Positions 43,860 to 52,550 of a DNA stretch of 64,000 nucleotides are shown in pieces. Origin of the DNA: Candidatus Melainabacteria bacterium (lineage in GTDB: Bacteria > Cyanobacteriota > Vampirovibrionia > Obscuribacterales > Obscuribacteraceae). The notes beneath the pieces are model-generated. The model made no database searches and had not been told where the DNA came from. It worked only from the letters and a program-made list of their open reading frames with translations. Position numbers and translations under genes: made by a program. Where the stretch lies: contig CP064963.1 in assembly GCA_016699165.1 (NCBI GenBank), forward strand, positions 1,116,001-1,180,000, read 5' to 3'. The first letter of the stretch is position 1. Each line of letters starts with the position of its first letter.

Positions 43860-44306
43860 ATGAATGGTATCAGTAAGACATTGTTAATGCTCTCCATCTC
43901 GATGAGTCTGAGCGTTTCTTCCTCAGTTCAGGCTCGCTCAATATTCGACATGCTATCTTCGGATTTCGACAGCAAATTTCCTTTCTTTCAACTAGAGGAA
44001 ATATCTGGCCCAAGAATTGAATCCAACGTAAACGAAAATAGTGTAAAAGTTTCAGTTGAAGTGCCAGGAATTGACGCCAGCGATTTAAAAGTAAATATCA
44101 CTGATGATGAGCTATTTATCGAAGGCGAACAGAAAGAAGAAAAGGAAAAAAGGTACAAAGCCTTTAAAAGAACAATTACTTTTCCTTGTCGCGTAGATAG
44201 CGAGAAAGCAGAAGCCAAGCTGAAGAACGGAGTTCTCACAGTAAGCGTTCCCAAAGGTCCTGAAAACGGACGCAGAGGAAAAGCTTTGACTATTCAGACA
44301 AATTAA
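43860..44306 (+). CDS. Hsp20-family protein with a Sec signal peptide
   Basis: The 148-aa product begins with a clear signal peptide (residues 1-25: basic start, hydrophobic core, 'SSVQA' cleavage site) and then an alpha-crystallin domain (about 50-145) with 'VKVSVEVPGIDASDLKVNI', 'DDELFIEGEQKEE' and 'LKNGVLTVSVPKG'. Small heat-shock proteins are normally cytosolic, so this one may protect extracytoplasmic proteins. GAGGAGG lies 8 bp before the ATG. It is divergent from the two cytosolic Hsp20 genes. Confidence 0.85.
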   Translation: MNGISKTLLMLSISMSLSVSSSVQARSIFDMLSSDFDSKFPFFQLEEISGPRIESNVNENSVKVSVEVPGIDASDLKVNITDDELFIEGEQKEEKEKRYKAFKRTITFPCRVDSEKAEAKLKNGVLTVSVPKGPENGRRGKALTIQTN

Positions 44307-44314
44307 ATTAAGAG

Positions 44315-44352
44315 TGCAAAAATGAGGATGTACGCAGTTTATGCGTACATCC
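44315..44352. terminator. Terminator between convergent genes
   Basis: GGATGTACGCA (44326-44336) and TGCGTACATCC (44342-44352) form a perfect 11-bp stem. On the minus strand a T-rich run (TCATTTTTGC) follows. The stop codon of the minus-strand gene is inside the hairpin loop. Confidence 0.8.
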
Positions 44353-44776
44353 TTGCCGAATCAGCCCGAAATATATCAATAGGTTGCTTGCAAAATTTTC
44401 TGCTATTTAAACTCTCAAGAGTTTTCTGCGCCCTAAAATTCACATAGTTATTTTCATCCTCAGCAAGCATTAGTAAGAGATTCTGAGGCAGATTTGGATC
44501 TTCGGCTAATCCATATCTCACTGTAGGATTAGAGTCGCAAGCTAATTGCTCAAGAATGCCTTTGGGGCACGCAGGATTTGATGCTACAGCCAGGCGCACT
44601 TCAGGCTCTTTATCGACAGCAAGGTATCGAAGTAAAAACTCCGGCGTCCCTCGATTTTCGGCTACTCTAAGTCTTATTTTTGCATCATCGTGCCTCACCA
44701 GCTTTTCTAATTTATATACTGGTGTAGCCTCGTTTCCAGCAGAAATATATTGTTTAATCCAAGTCATGTCACGCAT
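44339..44776 (-). CDS. LRV/HEAT-like repeat protein
   Basis: The 145-aa protein is built of short helical repeats with the leucine-rich-variant pattern: 'VRLAVASNPACPKGILEQL', 'VRYGLAEDPNLPQNLLLML' and 'IRLRVAENRGTPEFLLRYL'. Such repeats form a curved protein-binding surface. There is no signal peptide. The role is unknown; it stands alone, ending in its own terminator. Confidence 0.75.
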   Translation of the reverse strand: MRDMTWIKQYISAGNEATPVYKLEKLVRHDDAKIRLRVAENRGTPEFLLRYLAVDKEPEVRLAVASNPACPKGILEQLACDSNPTVRYGLAEDPNLPQNLLLMLAEDENNYVNFRAQKTLESLNSRKFCKQPIDIFRADSARMYA

Positions 44777-44838
44777 TACAATTCACCCCTTTTTACATAA
44801 AAGAAATGACTAGGAAAACCAATTGAGTATTTTATTCA

Positions 44839-44876
44839 GGGGCAGTCCAAAAACTTGAAACTGCCCCTTTATTTTT
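44839..44876 (+). terminator. Intrinsic terminator-like hairpin
   Basis: GGGGCAGT (44839-44846) and ACTGCCCC (44860-44867) pair, followed by TTTATTTTT. It points in the plus direction though no plus-strand gene ends just before it. The 353-bp gap 44777-45129 holds nothing else convincing. Confidence 0.7.
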
Positions 44877-45129
44877 GTTCGGCGTCACGAGCCGTTAATC
44901 GTTTTTTTCAGATTTCATTTTTCGAATTTAAATCAATCCTCCACTATGGCGAAAAACTGACTTTCATTGTGGAAGGAAACTGTGACCTTCCAATTCTTTT
45001 TTATCAAAATTTTTTTAGATGTCAATCCTTTTTCACCATTTTTTTAAACAAGGTTGAAGGTGCCCCATCTCTGGCATCTCCTAAGCACAAGTTCATCGCC
45101 TGTTCAGATAGTTCTTATAGATTGAGTAT

Positions 45130-45573
45130 GTGTTTAATTTTCTTTTGATCTTGAGTGCAGCGTGCGCCTGGTTAATGACCGGCATAATCTGGTTTGTGCA
45201 AATCGTACATTATCCGCTTTTTGCAAGCACCGGCAAAGACGCATTCATGCCGTATGTGCAAGCGCACAGACATCTCACTTCGCTTGTAGTGGCAGCACCA
45301 ATGGTAATTGAAATTGTCACGGCACTGATGCTGGTTTTCTTGGCAAAGAAAGATGAAAGCTTTTTGTGCTGGATAGCTTTCATTTTAGTTCTGGCGATTT
45401 GGGGATGCACCGCATTTGGTTCCATTCCTTGTCACGAAAAACTCTGCACCAACGGATTCGATGATGGCGTACACAAATTACTTTTATCAAGTAATTGGGT
45501 TAGAACTATCTTGTGGTCAATTCGCGCGGGTCTACTGTCTTACATGCTGTACCGCGCAATGCGGCATATCTAA
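45130..45573 (+). CDS. Four-helix membrane protein of unknown function
   Basis: The 147-aa product (GTG start) has four membrane helices and conserved-looking 'WFVQIVHYPLFA', 'YVQAHRHLTS' and 'IPCHEKL'. The W-x-x-Q-x-x-x-Y-P and His-containing motifs recall small DUF1772-like membrane proteins, but I cannot name the family surely. Its last 68 bp overlap the convergent gene at 45506-46033. Confidence 0.6.
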   Translation: MFNFLLILSAACAWLMTGIIWFVQIVHYPLFASTGKDAFMPYVQAHRHLTSLVVAAPMVIEIVTALMLVFLAKKDESFLCWIAFILVLAIWGCTAFGSIPCHEKLCTNGFDDGVHKLLLSSNWVRTILWSIRAGLLSYMLYRAMRHI

Positions 45574-46033
45574 TTAACCCGGTAAGGGTTGGCACTAAAA
45601 AGGCTAAACAAATGTATCCCAAAATTGTCCCAAAAGTAGCTCCGAAAAGCCAACCCCATGCGTAACCAAAAATTGCATCACCATAACTGAAAGTGATTGG
45701 GCCTGGATGAATTGAAAACATGAGAGTATTGTACAGTCCTAACAAATTCGCAGGAAGACCCACCACTAAAGCGTAAAACCAAACGAATCTTTTATGAAAA
45801 TCGAAAACACCATTGCGTTTCATAACTGGAACATTGAAGTACTCGTGCGCTTTTAGCGTGGAAAAGCTCAGAACCAAGCTGAGTGCGCTCAGACCTATGC
45901 AACTAAAAAGAAATCCGGAAATGCCTTCACGTGAAAATCCTTCTGTACGACTGGTGAACAACAACCACATTCCCAAATATATCGCAGGTCCTAGACCCAG
46001 ATAAATTGACTTACCGAAGCTAATTGAGTTCAT
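45506..46033 (-). CDS. Four-helix membrane protein of unknown function
   Basis: The 175-aa product has four hydrophobic helices (about 10-26, 40-58, 85-105, 125-155). No known motif is visible. It is convergent and overlapping with the membrane protein upstream; one of the two may end earlier than annotated, but both frames look hydrophobic and gene-like. Confidence 0.5.
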   Translation of the reverse strand: MNSISFGKSIYLGLGPAIYLGMWLLFTSRTEGFSREGISGFLFSCIGLSALSLVLSFSTLKAHEYFNVPVMKRNGVFDFHKRFVWFYALVVGLPANLLGLYNTLMFSIHPGPITFSYGDAIFGYAWGWLFGATFGTILGYICLAFLVPTLTGLIRYAALRGTACKTVDPRELTTR

Positions 46034-46151
46034 GCGTACATCTCCCGTCTATATAGAGATGTTAGCGACCTGGTGGTTGAATTTATTGCTCAGGAAAACA
46101 CTTAATAAACTGTTTCTTGGGTAAGATAGATCTATCTGGGGAGGAGATGCA

Positions 46152-46694
46152 ATGCTAGTAATCGCAAAAAGCGGATTTCAGTCTGTATTAAGCAGCCTTG
46201 GTCTAGTGACACTTCTTTCGGCATTTGGCTATGGAACGCCTTTAGGGCTCTTAATAAATTCGCAAGTTATGCACATAAGCGAGCATTCAGGTCTAAAGCT
46301 TCAAAGCTCGGTGAAGACTTTTGATCCAAACGATCCCAATATAGATCCAGCTCTTGCCAGAGATTTCGTCTTGTTTGTAAATCGAGACGGCTTTGACTCA
46401 AATCCTGTCACCCAAAAGTTCAGCCGTAATCGCGCCCAAAGCTGGATGAAGCCAGAGGCACGCAACGATATAAATAACATTTTTTGGAGAAATCCAGTCC
46501 TTTCTAAACAGTGCCTGGTTGAAGAAAGTGCGGAGAGCTTGACCAAAACACCAAGTCCCTTAATTACTGTAAGAGTAAAAGGATATCTACACAACCACGG
46601 CTTTTTCAGTGATACTCACTATCCTATTTCTATGACATGTGATGTGGTAAAAAGTAATACCGGTCTGCGACTACAGAACGTTAGTTATCCTTGA
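46152..46694 (+). CDS. Membrane-anchored NTF2-like protein
   Basis: The 180-aa product has a hydrophobic N-terminus (about 10-33) and a domain with 'FDSNPVTQKF', 'AQSWMKPEARNDINNIFW' and 'LITVRVKGYL'. The F-D-x-N-P ... W-M-x-P ... F-W signature is shared with 57798-58400 and, more loosely, 36492-37769. GGGGAGGAG lies upstream of the ATG. Function unknown. Confidence 0.6.
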   Translation: MLVIAKSGFQSVLSSLGLVTLLSAFGYGTPLGLLINSQVMHISEHSGLKLQSSVKTFDPNDPNIDPALARDFVLFVNRDGFDSNPVTQKFSRNRAQSWMKPEARNDINNIFWRNPVLSKQCLVEESAESLTKTPSPLITVRVKGYLHNHGFFSDTHYPISMTCDVVKSNTGLRLQNVSYP

Positions 46695-46698
46695 TTTA

Positions 46699-47073
46699 CT
46701 AGTCGGTATCGTCTTCTGGCACGTCGATGTATTCGCTCAACAATGATTTGAGCAGAAGCACCAGTTCGCGATCCATGAAATCGTATTCGTCGGGAATATT
46801 AAGGCAGACTATTCGCCTGCCTTGCAGTTCTTCGCGATATTTATTTCTGAGCAAACTTAGATGCCGCTTCTCCATAACGAAAATCCAGTCGGCCCAGCCG
46901 ATATGACCGGGCGTTATGCGGATGCGAGCACTCTTATCTGTGCCAGCGGAGCGTACATCGTAATGCTGGACTTTTTCATAAATCTTTTCGGCAGTAGCGC
47001 TTCGCAATTTGTTTTGACTGCAAACGAAAAGGATTTTAGTTTTTAATTTGTCCGCCACACTGATATCGTACAA
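46699..47073 (-). CDS. Low-molecular-weight protein tyrosine phosphatase-like protein
   Basis: The product of about 124 aa has the P-loop 'FVCSQNKLRS' (C-x5-R) and 'SAGTDKSARIRITPGHIGW', as in the COG4551 group of predicted tyrosine phosphatases. The Cys should be the nucleophile. The start is TTG at 47073 or GTG at 47058; no ATG is available near the P-loop. A late general-acid Asp is possible in 'IPDEYDFMD'. Substrate unknown. Confidence 0.75.
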   Translation of the reverse strand: MYDISVADKLKTKILFVCSQNKLRSATAEKIYEKVQHYDVRSAGTDKSARIRITPGHIGWADWIFVMEKRHLSLLRNKYREELQGRRIVCLNIPDEYDFMDRELVLLLKSLLSEYIDVPEDDTD

Positions 47074-47098
47074 TAGAGTTTTGAATAGGTGGTAATTA

Positions 47099-47677
47099 AT
47101 GCTCGCACTAGATAGCCCTCGCTGGAGAGACTTACGTCAGGCATACGGCAATGCCAAAGAGACTCCCAAATTAATTAAAGAATTGGCTGCGAATCAATCT
47201 CGTTGGAATGATGCCTGGGGCTCACTTTGTCACCAAAATAGCATTTATTCAGCCACTTATGCGGCAGTACCACATTTGGTATCAATGATTGATGACGCCG
47301 ACTTAGAATTTAAAGTTCAGACATTGATTTTATGTGGAACTATTCAAAGCAAAGGAAATCTAGTTGGTGGCACCGTTCCTCCGGACTTAATCGAGCCATT
47401 TGATTCTGCGATGGAAGTGATGCAACAAAAATCGCTTTCTATTATTCGCGATGCTGTTTCGCAAAATCTTTTGGATAAATTTCCTGCGCAACATCTGGTT
47501 GCAGCAACTCTATCCTTGCGAGACGGGGCAGCACCAGAGTGCCCTGAATGCGATGCCGAATATGAATTTGATATGGAAGAAGATTTAGAGCTGAATAAAA
47601 AACGATTGGAAGAAATAATTTCCAATTCGGAAATGAAGGTCACTTGCTTGGATTGCGATCATTCGTTTAGTTGCTAA
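47099..47677 (+). CDS. HEAT-like protein with C-terminal zinc ribbon
   Basis: The 192-aa product has helical repeats with 'WGSLCHQNSIYSATYAAVP', a motif seen in small cytosolic proteins of unknown or immunity-like function, and a C-terminal pair 'CPEC' and 'CLDC' that could bind zinc. AGGTGG precedes the ATG. It stands alone and converges on a membrane TPR gene. Role not known. Confidence 0.55.
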   Translation: MLALDSPRWRDLRQAYGNAKETPKLIKELAANQSRWNDAWGSLCHQNSIYSATYAAVPHLVSMIDDADLEFKVQTLILCGTIQSKGNLVGGTVPPDLIEPFDSAMEVMQQKSLSIIRDAVSQNLLDKFPAQHLVAATLSLRDGAAPECPECDAEYEFDMEEDLELNKKRLEEIISNSEMKVTCLDCDHSFSC

Positions 47678-47678
47678 T

Positions 47679-48923
47679 TTAAAGCAATTTATTGTTCAAT
47701 CGGCTACTCATTTCTGTGTACAAATGCACGAAATCCCATTTCTTTCTGTATGTTGCGACAATAATCAAATTATTTAGAAGCGAGAATAACTCTGATGGAT
47801 TGGTTGTGTTACGCAGTTGTTCCTTCCAAATTGCCGATTTCTTTTTCATAAGGCAATCAGCAGTTATAAGATTAACAGCTGCTATCACTTCGACTCCAAG
47901 ATACAAAAATGCAACGCACATATAATTCCAAAGATTTTGATACCAAAATCCGTCTTTCTGTATTGAAGCCAGATACTTTTGATCCCATTTTTTGAATTTA
48001 GAAGCCAAATCAGCATCACCAATTTTTTCAGCTAACATCTGAGCTGAGTAGGAATAAAATGTATAGTTCGTAGTAGGATTTTGGGCAATTAGACTCTCAA
48101 CTTCGGCTAGGTCTTTTCGAGCCTCACCTTTCTTGCCTAACTCAAATTTGGAACAAGCAAGCGCTTTTTTCGCATAAACATAAGACGTAGACAATGGGTA
48201 TGGCTTGTAAATCGCCAAAGCATCTTTTAGTGCAATAACTGCCTTTTCTTGATTTTTATGTTGCGTAACATAGTAGTGAGCTAGACACAACTTCCTGTCA
48301 CCCATTTGCAAACTCTGAGGTCCATAGAACTTCGTAATCAAAGCATCGAAGCGAGGATCATCAGCCTTTAGACCATTCATATCTAATTCGCTTCGTCGTG
48401 AAGCAGTGACATATGAGCAATCACAGTTATCGTGAGGTTTGTGCCCCTTTTTGAAAACGTCTTCTGCAAACTCATAAGCGCCCATTCCATCAGCCGCATA
48501 GACCACAAACCGATTACAACAATTTACAGCTTTAGGTGTTAGATCGATAGCAACTATTGTGATTACACTATTAATAGCCAATAGCTGTATGAAAAATACC
48601 TTTCTTAGCTTTGGAAAGGTTTGCGAAAAGATAGAAAAATAGTTGATCCAATTTTTTTTGCCACTTGAATTAACAAGGAAAAGATTCAACAACGGATGAA
48701 CCATCATTAAATAGGCAATTATTGAAACATTATAAATGTGCTGGTCGTCCCAACGCATCGCGGAAATCAAAAAGCGCGTGCCTTCAATCCCTTTAAACAA
48801 AGCAAGGCACAAGGTAACGACCACAAAATATCGCAAATGAAACTTGAAAGACGTCATTTCATTGACACCACGAATTAGTAATTCATTCCATAATAGGTGC
48901 GGCACGAGACAAGCGCAATACAC
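47679..48923 (-). CDS. Membrane protein with extracytoplasmic TPR region
   Basis: The product (414 aa, or 392 from the ATG at 48857) has N-terminal helices, a soluble TPR-like region (about 150-320) and a late membrane helix near 330-350, followed by 'TNPSELFSLLNNLIIVA'. The layout and this tail match the next protein ('TNPEEQIHALEFLIPAS'), so the two are paralogues in one operon. There is no enzyme motif. Confidence 0.6.
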   Translation of the reverse strand: MYCACLVPHLLWNELLIRGVNEMTSFKFHLRYFVVVTLCLALFKGIEGTRFLISAMRWDDQHIYNVSIIAYLMMVHPLLNLFLVNSSGKKNWINYFSIFSQTFPKLRKVFFIQLLAINSVITIVAIDLTPKAVNCCNRFVVYAADGMGAYEFAEDVFKKGHKPHDNCDCSYVTASRRSELDMNGLKADDPRFDALITKFYGPQSLQMGDRKLCLAHYYVTQHKNQEKAVIALKDALAIYKPYPLSTSYVYAKKALACSKFELGKKGEARKDLAEVESLIAQNPTTNYTFYSYSAQMLAEKIGDADLASKFKKWDQKYLASIQKDGFWYQNLWNYMCVAFLYLGVEVIAAVNLITADCLMKKKSAIWKEQLRNTTNPSELFSLLNNLIIVATYRKKWDFVHLYTEMSSRLNNKLL

Positions 48924-48953
48924 AAATTGGCGTACGGCGCGAATTTAATGCTC

Positions 48954-50111
48954 TCAACTCGGAGAATCGCTGTCGTCTGACAGTTTCAGTAGTCTCTGAC
49001 TATACTGCTTCGCAGACTTCTTATCACCTAGAACTAAAGACGCAGGAATCAAAAACTCCAAAGCATGTATTTGCTCCTCGGGATTAGTCGAAGAGGAAAG
49101 AATCTTGTTTTTTTTCGACCGAAAATAATATGTTGCTAGGAGATTTAATATCGCTGACAGTATCCCAACTGCTGCAATCGAACACAAGAAATATAAGAAT
49201 GGAAGCTCAGTTTCGAGGAAATCTGAGGGCAAATGATTTTGTTTTGCCTCCAACTTCAACTGTCGACTTAAATCACGTAACGACTTTGCCATTTCAAATT
49301 GTCGCAAAAACTTAGCTTTTTCAATCAAACCATCTACAAGATCGATCTTGGCGTAACTCAAAGGCAAGCTGCCTAGTTGCTGCACAATATTAGAGAGTAG
49401 ATTCAATGAACCATCTCTGTCCCCGCATCGCCAGAATATTGAAATCTTCGCTGCCTGAGTAGATAACACCTCGACTTTCATCCCGAGTTGATCAAACATT
49501 TCACTCGATTTGTCTAAGCTGGCTTTAGCGTCATCATATTTTTTTGAATTAAAAAGTATACCGGACTTACAGCGCTCAAAATCTGCCGCTTGCTCGCTTT
49601 GTACTCCATATGTAGCCTCCACAATTCTCTGACCCGCTTTCAGATCAATCTGCTTTTTTATGATTTTGGGATGCAAGACAATCGAGTTAACCGCACGCCG
49701 TTTATACAATCCACCGAAATGACTATCAAAAGCGTGAATTTTTTCTGCAAGTTCTAACTGCTGATTTGATGCTAGAGCAATTGAGATTGGCGTTGCAAGA
49801 GAAGTAAAAGTCCATTTAAATGTGATTAGAACAAACGAAACCCAAACAGCAACGGATATAAACACTTCAACACGATCTAGTTTTGCAAGAATGGCATTGT
49901 GTCTGCACATTTCTTCCCAAATTGGAATTAAAAGTCGAATTTTCTTGTGAAGAAAAATGATTATACAGAAGCTTCCGACTATTACCAAAACAGGCTGAAC
50001 GACAATTCGAAAATCTATTCCCTTAGGTGCGAACAATGCCGTTATACCAATGAGAATTAACAGCAGAAGAGTAAGTTCTATGTATACAAGTTTTTGCGTA
50101 AACTGTCTCAT
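48954..50111 (-). CDS. Membrane protein with TPR region, paralogue of its neighbour
   Basis: The 385-aa product has two N-terminal membrane helices (about 9-28 and 36-54) and one near 90-110, a TPR-like region (about 130-290) and another helix near 300-325. The C-terminal soluble segment resembles that of the neighbour. It starts 6 bp after the Rrf2 regulator stop and may be transcribed with it. Function unknown. Confidence 0.6.
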   Translation of the reverse strand: MRQFTQKLVYIELTLLLLILIGITALFAPKGIDFRIVVQPVLVIVGSFCIIIFLHKKIRLLIPIWEEMCRHNAILAKLDRVEVFISVAVWVSFVLITFKWTFTSLATPISIALASNQQLELAEKIHAFDSHFGGLYKRRAVNSIVLHPKIIKKQIDLKAGQRIVEATYGVQSEQAADFERCKSGILFNSKKYDDAKASLDKSSEMFDQLGMKVEVLSTQAAKISIFWRCGDRDGSLNLLSNIVQQLGSLPLSYAKIDLVDGLIEKAKFLRQFEMAKSLRDLSRQLKLEAKQNHLPSDFLETELPFLYFLCSIAAVGILSAILNLLATYYFRSKKNKILSSSTNPEEQIHALEFLIPASLVLGDKKSAKQYSQRLLKLSDDSDSPS

Positions 50112-50117
50112 ATGTCC

Positions 50118-50612
50118 TTAATCGCTCGCCAATGCCGCTTCAAGCCAGGCTCTTGATGCAGCTTTTCGCTCTTCGCTTATTTGCGGTGATGCTTCTGCCA
50201 CCACATCGTTTATGCTGACTTTGGACAATTCGTTTTTCCATGCGGCTTCCGCTTTCCACATTGAAGTTGCGATGTTGCACGCAACAGGATAAAGCTTTTG
50301 TCCACAAGTAGTCGGTCCCTGGCGCCTGATTTCGTTGCATCGAAACGCAGGTTCTTCGCCTTCTAAAGCCTGGTAGATATCGAGCAAACTTATTTTCGAA
50401 CCGTCTTTTGCAAGTCTGTAGCCGCCGCGCGGACCCGAAGTAGTTTTGACCAGCCCCGCTCGAGACAATGCCTGAAAATGCTTCCTTAAATAAGGAACGG
50501 GCAGGTCGTAAAACTCGGCGATTTTTTCAAGGCGCAGAGTTCGCCCCTCCGGCAGCACTGCCAGGAGAGAACAACAATGTATGGACCACTCGACACCTTG
50601 CGACATTTTCAT
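50118..50612 (-). CDS. Rrf2-family transcriptional regulator
   Basis: The 164-aa product has an Rrf2 winged helix ('LRLEKIAEFYDLPVPYLRK', 'SRAGLVKTTSGPRGGYRLA') and three later cysteines in 'FRCNEIRRQG', 'TTCGQ' and 'PVACNI', the region where IscR/NsrR-type members bind an Fe-S cluster. It is divergent from the FAD oxidoreductase gene, and two palindromes lie between them, so it likely controls both. No ribosome site is visible: one palindrome ends 2 bp before the start codon. Confidence 0.88.
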   Translation of the reverse strand: MKMSQGVEWSIHCCSLLAVLPEGRTLRLEKIAEFYDLPVPYLRKHFQALSRAGLVKTTSGPRGGYRLAKDGSKISLLDIYQALEGEEPAFRCNEIRRQGPTTCGQKLYPVACNIATSMWKAEAAWKNELSKVSINDVVAEASPQISEERKAASRAWLEAALASD

Positions 50613-50614
50613 TA

Positions 50615-50631
50615 TGGATATATTTTATCCA
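50615..50631. promoter_or_regulatory. Operator palindrome 1 (TGGATA-N5-TATCCA)
   Basis: The perfect 6-bp dyad TGGATA-TATTT-TATCCA lies next to the Rrf2 start codon. An identical dyad is centred exactly 50 bp away. Both are followed by an ATTTAAT sequence. Rrf2 proteins bind such dyads, so autoregulation is likely. Confidence 0.7.
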
Positions 50632-50664
50632 AAATTTAATGAACTGACCAGCCCCGACCTATTG

Positions 50665-50681
50665 TGGATATTATTTATCCA
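50665..50681. promoter_or_regulatory. Operator palindrome 2 (TGGATA-N5-TATCCA)
   Basis: The second dyad, TGGATA-TTATT-TATCCA, lies 35 bp before the start of the FAD oxidoreductase gene. The 50-bp centre distance, nearly five helical turns, puts both sites on one face of the DNA. Confidence 0.7.
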
Positions 50682-50716
50682 TGATTTAATCAAGGCATAG
50701 AGAGGAGAGCTTCAAA

Positions 50717-51961
50717 ATGTCCAAGAAGAAAATCGCAGTGGTTGGCGCAGGAATTGCAGGCTTGGTAGCAGCGCTTGAGTTAGACAAGGTTGGCATGCAA
50801 GTGAGCGTATTTGAAAAATCCTCCGGATCCGGAGGTCGCGCCAAAACTACAAATCGCGACTCTTTTAATTTAAATCTGGGACCGCACGCTCTCTATAGTA
50901 TGGGCAGCTTGAATAAATATTTGGCAGCAAACGGCATTGAGCTAAGCGGCAACTATCCAGCTACAAAACGATCTGCCGCCATATATGGTGACAAAGTTGT
51001 TGATTTACCAGTCGATGTAAAACATCTCTTGCGTACCAAATATTTGAATGTCTTCGAAAAACTTGAATATGCAAAATTCTTCGGTGAGGTCGCAAAAATA
51101 GACACCGAAAAGCTGATGAATACAACAATAACCGATTGGTTAAATAGTCAATTCAAAAGCAAAAAAGTGCGGCAGACTGTCGAAGCTTTCGTTCGCCTGT
51201 CGACTTACGGAAACAACCCCGATATTTTTTCTGTCGGTGCCGGTATCAAACAGTTGCAATTGGCATTAAATGGGGTTCGATATTTAGATGGCGGCTGGCA
51301 AAAAATTACCGAAGCCCTTTCGAAAAAGTTAAGCCCTAATGTGAAAATGCATTTCGATTCCGCCGTCACTTCATTGAATTCTTCCGCTCAAGGAGTCTCC
51401 CTCACTGTAAATGGCAATGAAAAAGAGTTTGATGCGGTAATTTTATGTGTGCCACCAAATGTGGTTAACAGTCTTATTCCAGGTACTGTTTCAGACGCTG
51501 TTCCAAGTTACGCAAGCTGTTTAGATGTTTGTCTTAAGAAATTACCAAATCCAAATGCGACTTTCGCTTTAGGAATTGACGAGCCTCTCTATCTTTCGGT
51601 ACATTCTGCTGCGGCAAACCTTGGTCCCGCCGGTAGTGCCATGATTCACGTGGCATATTATTGTGGCTCGAACCAAACTGAGCCAAGTCATGAAGCACGC
51701 TTAGAAAAAATACTCGACCAGCTGCAACCAGGTTGGCGCAATGAGCTTGTATTCAAGCGCTTCTTGCCACATATGGCTGCAAGCTTTGGCACACCACTTG
51801 CAAAACTTTCTGGAGCACCAGGACTAGAGTCGCCCAATCTTCAAGGCGTTGAAAATGTGTATGTCTGCGGTGACTTTGTCGGCAAAGGATATCAATTAGT
51901 TGACTGTGCAACTCAGAGTGCGCTTGATGCGTGTAAATTCCTTGACCAAAATCAGTACTGA
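50717..51961 (+). CDS. FAD-dependent amine-oxidase/desaturase-like oxidoreductase
   Basis: The 414-aa protein has an N-terminal dinucleotide fold 'VVGAGIAGLVAALEL', 'FEKSSGSGGRAKT' and a C-terminal FAD motif 'ENVYVCGDFVGKGYQ'. This is the amine oxidase / protoporphyrinogen oxidase / phytoene desaturase superfamily. The substrate cannot be told from sequence. GAGAGGAGAG precedes the ATG. It is probably controlled by the divergent Rrf2 regulator, which suggests a redox or iron signal. Confidence 0.85.
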   Translation: MSKKKIAVVGAGIAGLVAALELDKVGMQVSVFEKSSGSGGRAKTTNRDSFNLNLGPHALYSMGSLNKYLAANGIELSGNYPATKRSAAIYGDKVVDLPVDVKHLLRTKYLNVFEKLEYAKFFGEVAKIDTEKLMNTTITDWLNSQFKSKKVRQTVEAFVRLSTYGNNPDIFSVGAGIKQLQLALNGVRYLDGGWQKITEALSKKLSPNVKMHFDSAVTSLNSSAQGVSLTVNGNEKEFDAVILCVPPNVVNSLIPGTVSDAVPSYASCLDVCLKKLPNPNATFALGIDEPLYLSVHSAAANLGPAGSAMIHVAYYCGSNQTEPSHEARLEKILDQLQPGWRNELVFKRFLPHMAASFGTPLAKLSGAPGLESPNLQGVENVYVCGDFVGKGYQLVDCATQSALDACKFLDQNQY

Positions 51962-52210
51962 GTCGAGTTCTTTCAAAGGCGAATCTACCTTCAGCTATTT
52001 TTCATACGCTACAGTCCTGACTTTATAGATTTGATTGAACATTGCAGAGCCGGAAAAATCCACTCTCCATCGAATAATAAATATGATGTTATTGCCGGAC
52101 CTCTTTCTAGACATCCTCGCCGTGGAGTATTTCGCGGGAAGGATCAAATTAGCTTCCACACTCAAAAAGCTTGCGAACTGTTGTTTGATTCTATAAACTG
52201 GGAGATATGA
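51962..52210 (+). pseudogene. 5'-truncated DUF3990-like fragment
   Basis: An 82-codon open frame without a usable start follows the stop of the FAD gene. It encodes 'YSPDFIDLIEHCRAGK', 'YDVIAGPLSRHPRRGVFRG' and 'DQISFHTQKACELLFDSI', which resemble the C-terminal half of DUF3990 proteins, often paired with small partner proteins. Its stop overlaps the next ATG (ATATGA). The fragment is probably decayed. Confidence 0.45.
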
Positions 52211-52536
52211 GATTGAATCAAAATGAATTTTATTGGTACCTTGTAATTAGGTCTCTCATCGAGATTTATAAAATCCCTCCCTCTACAGCAAGACGTAAAA
52301 CGATTGCTTATAGAACTGATTGGGAGGACCTTTGCAAGAGAAAAAGAATGGAAAATCTTATTTACCATGAAAGTCCTGTTCAGATCGCTTCGGAAATCGC
52401 GAAAAAAGAACTTCGCAAGAGTCATCTCATAGCTTACCAAAAGCTAGAAGACAGACCCTTGCCTAAGGCAACCGTGACTAGACTTTCTAAAAGATGGGCT
52501 TACACCACTGCGAAATCTAAACTCAAGCGAGCCTAG
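52207..52536 (+). CDS. Small basic protein coupled to the DUF3990-like fragment
   Basis: The 109-aa protein is rich in Lys and Arg and helical, with 'YWYLVIRSLIEIYKIPPST' and 'YHESPVQIASEIAKKELR'. The start overlaps the upstream stop, with GGGAG just before it, so this was an operon. It may be the partner of the DUF3990-like gene in a toxin-antitoxin-like pair, but I cannot identify its family. Confidence 0.5.
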   Translation: MRLNQNEFYWYLVIRSLIEIYKIPPSTARRKTIAYRTDWEDLCKRKRMENLIYHESPVQIASEIAKKELRKSHLIAYQKLEDRPLPKATVTRLSKRWAYTTAKSKLKRA

Positions 52537-52550
52537 TTGCGCTTGTTATG

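Noticed and set aside
44855..45148. 97-codon open frame on the plus strand
   Set aside because: It begins in a terminator tail, has no ribosome site and reads like random hydrophobic sequence overlapping the next gene.
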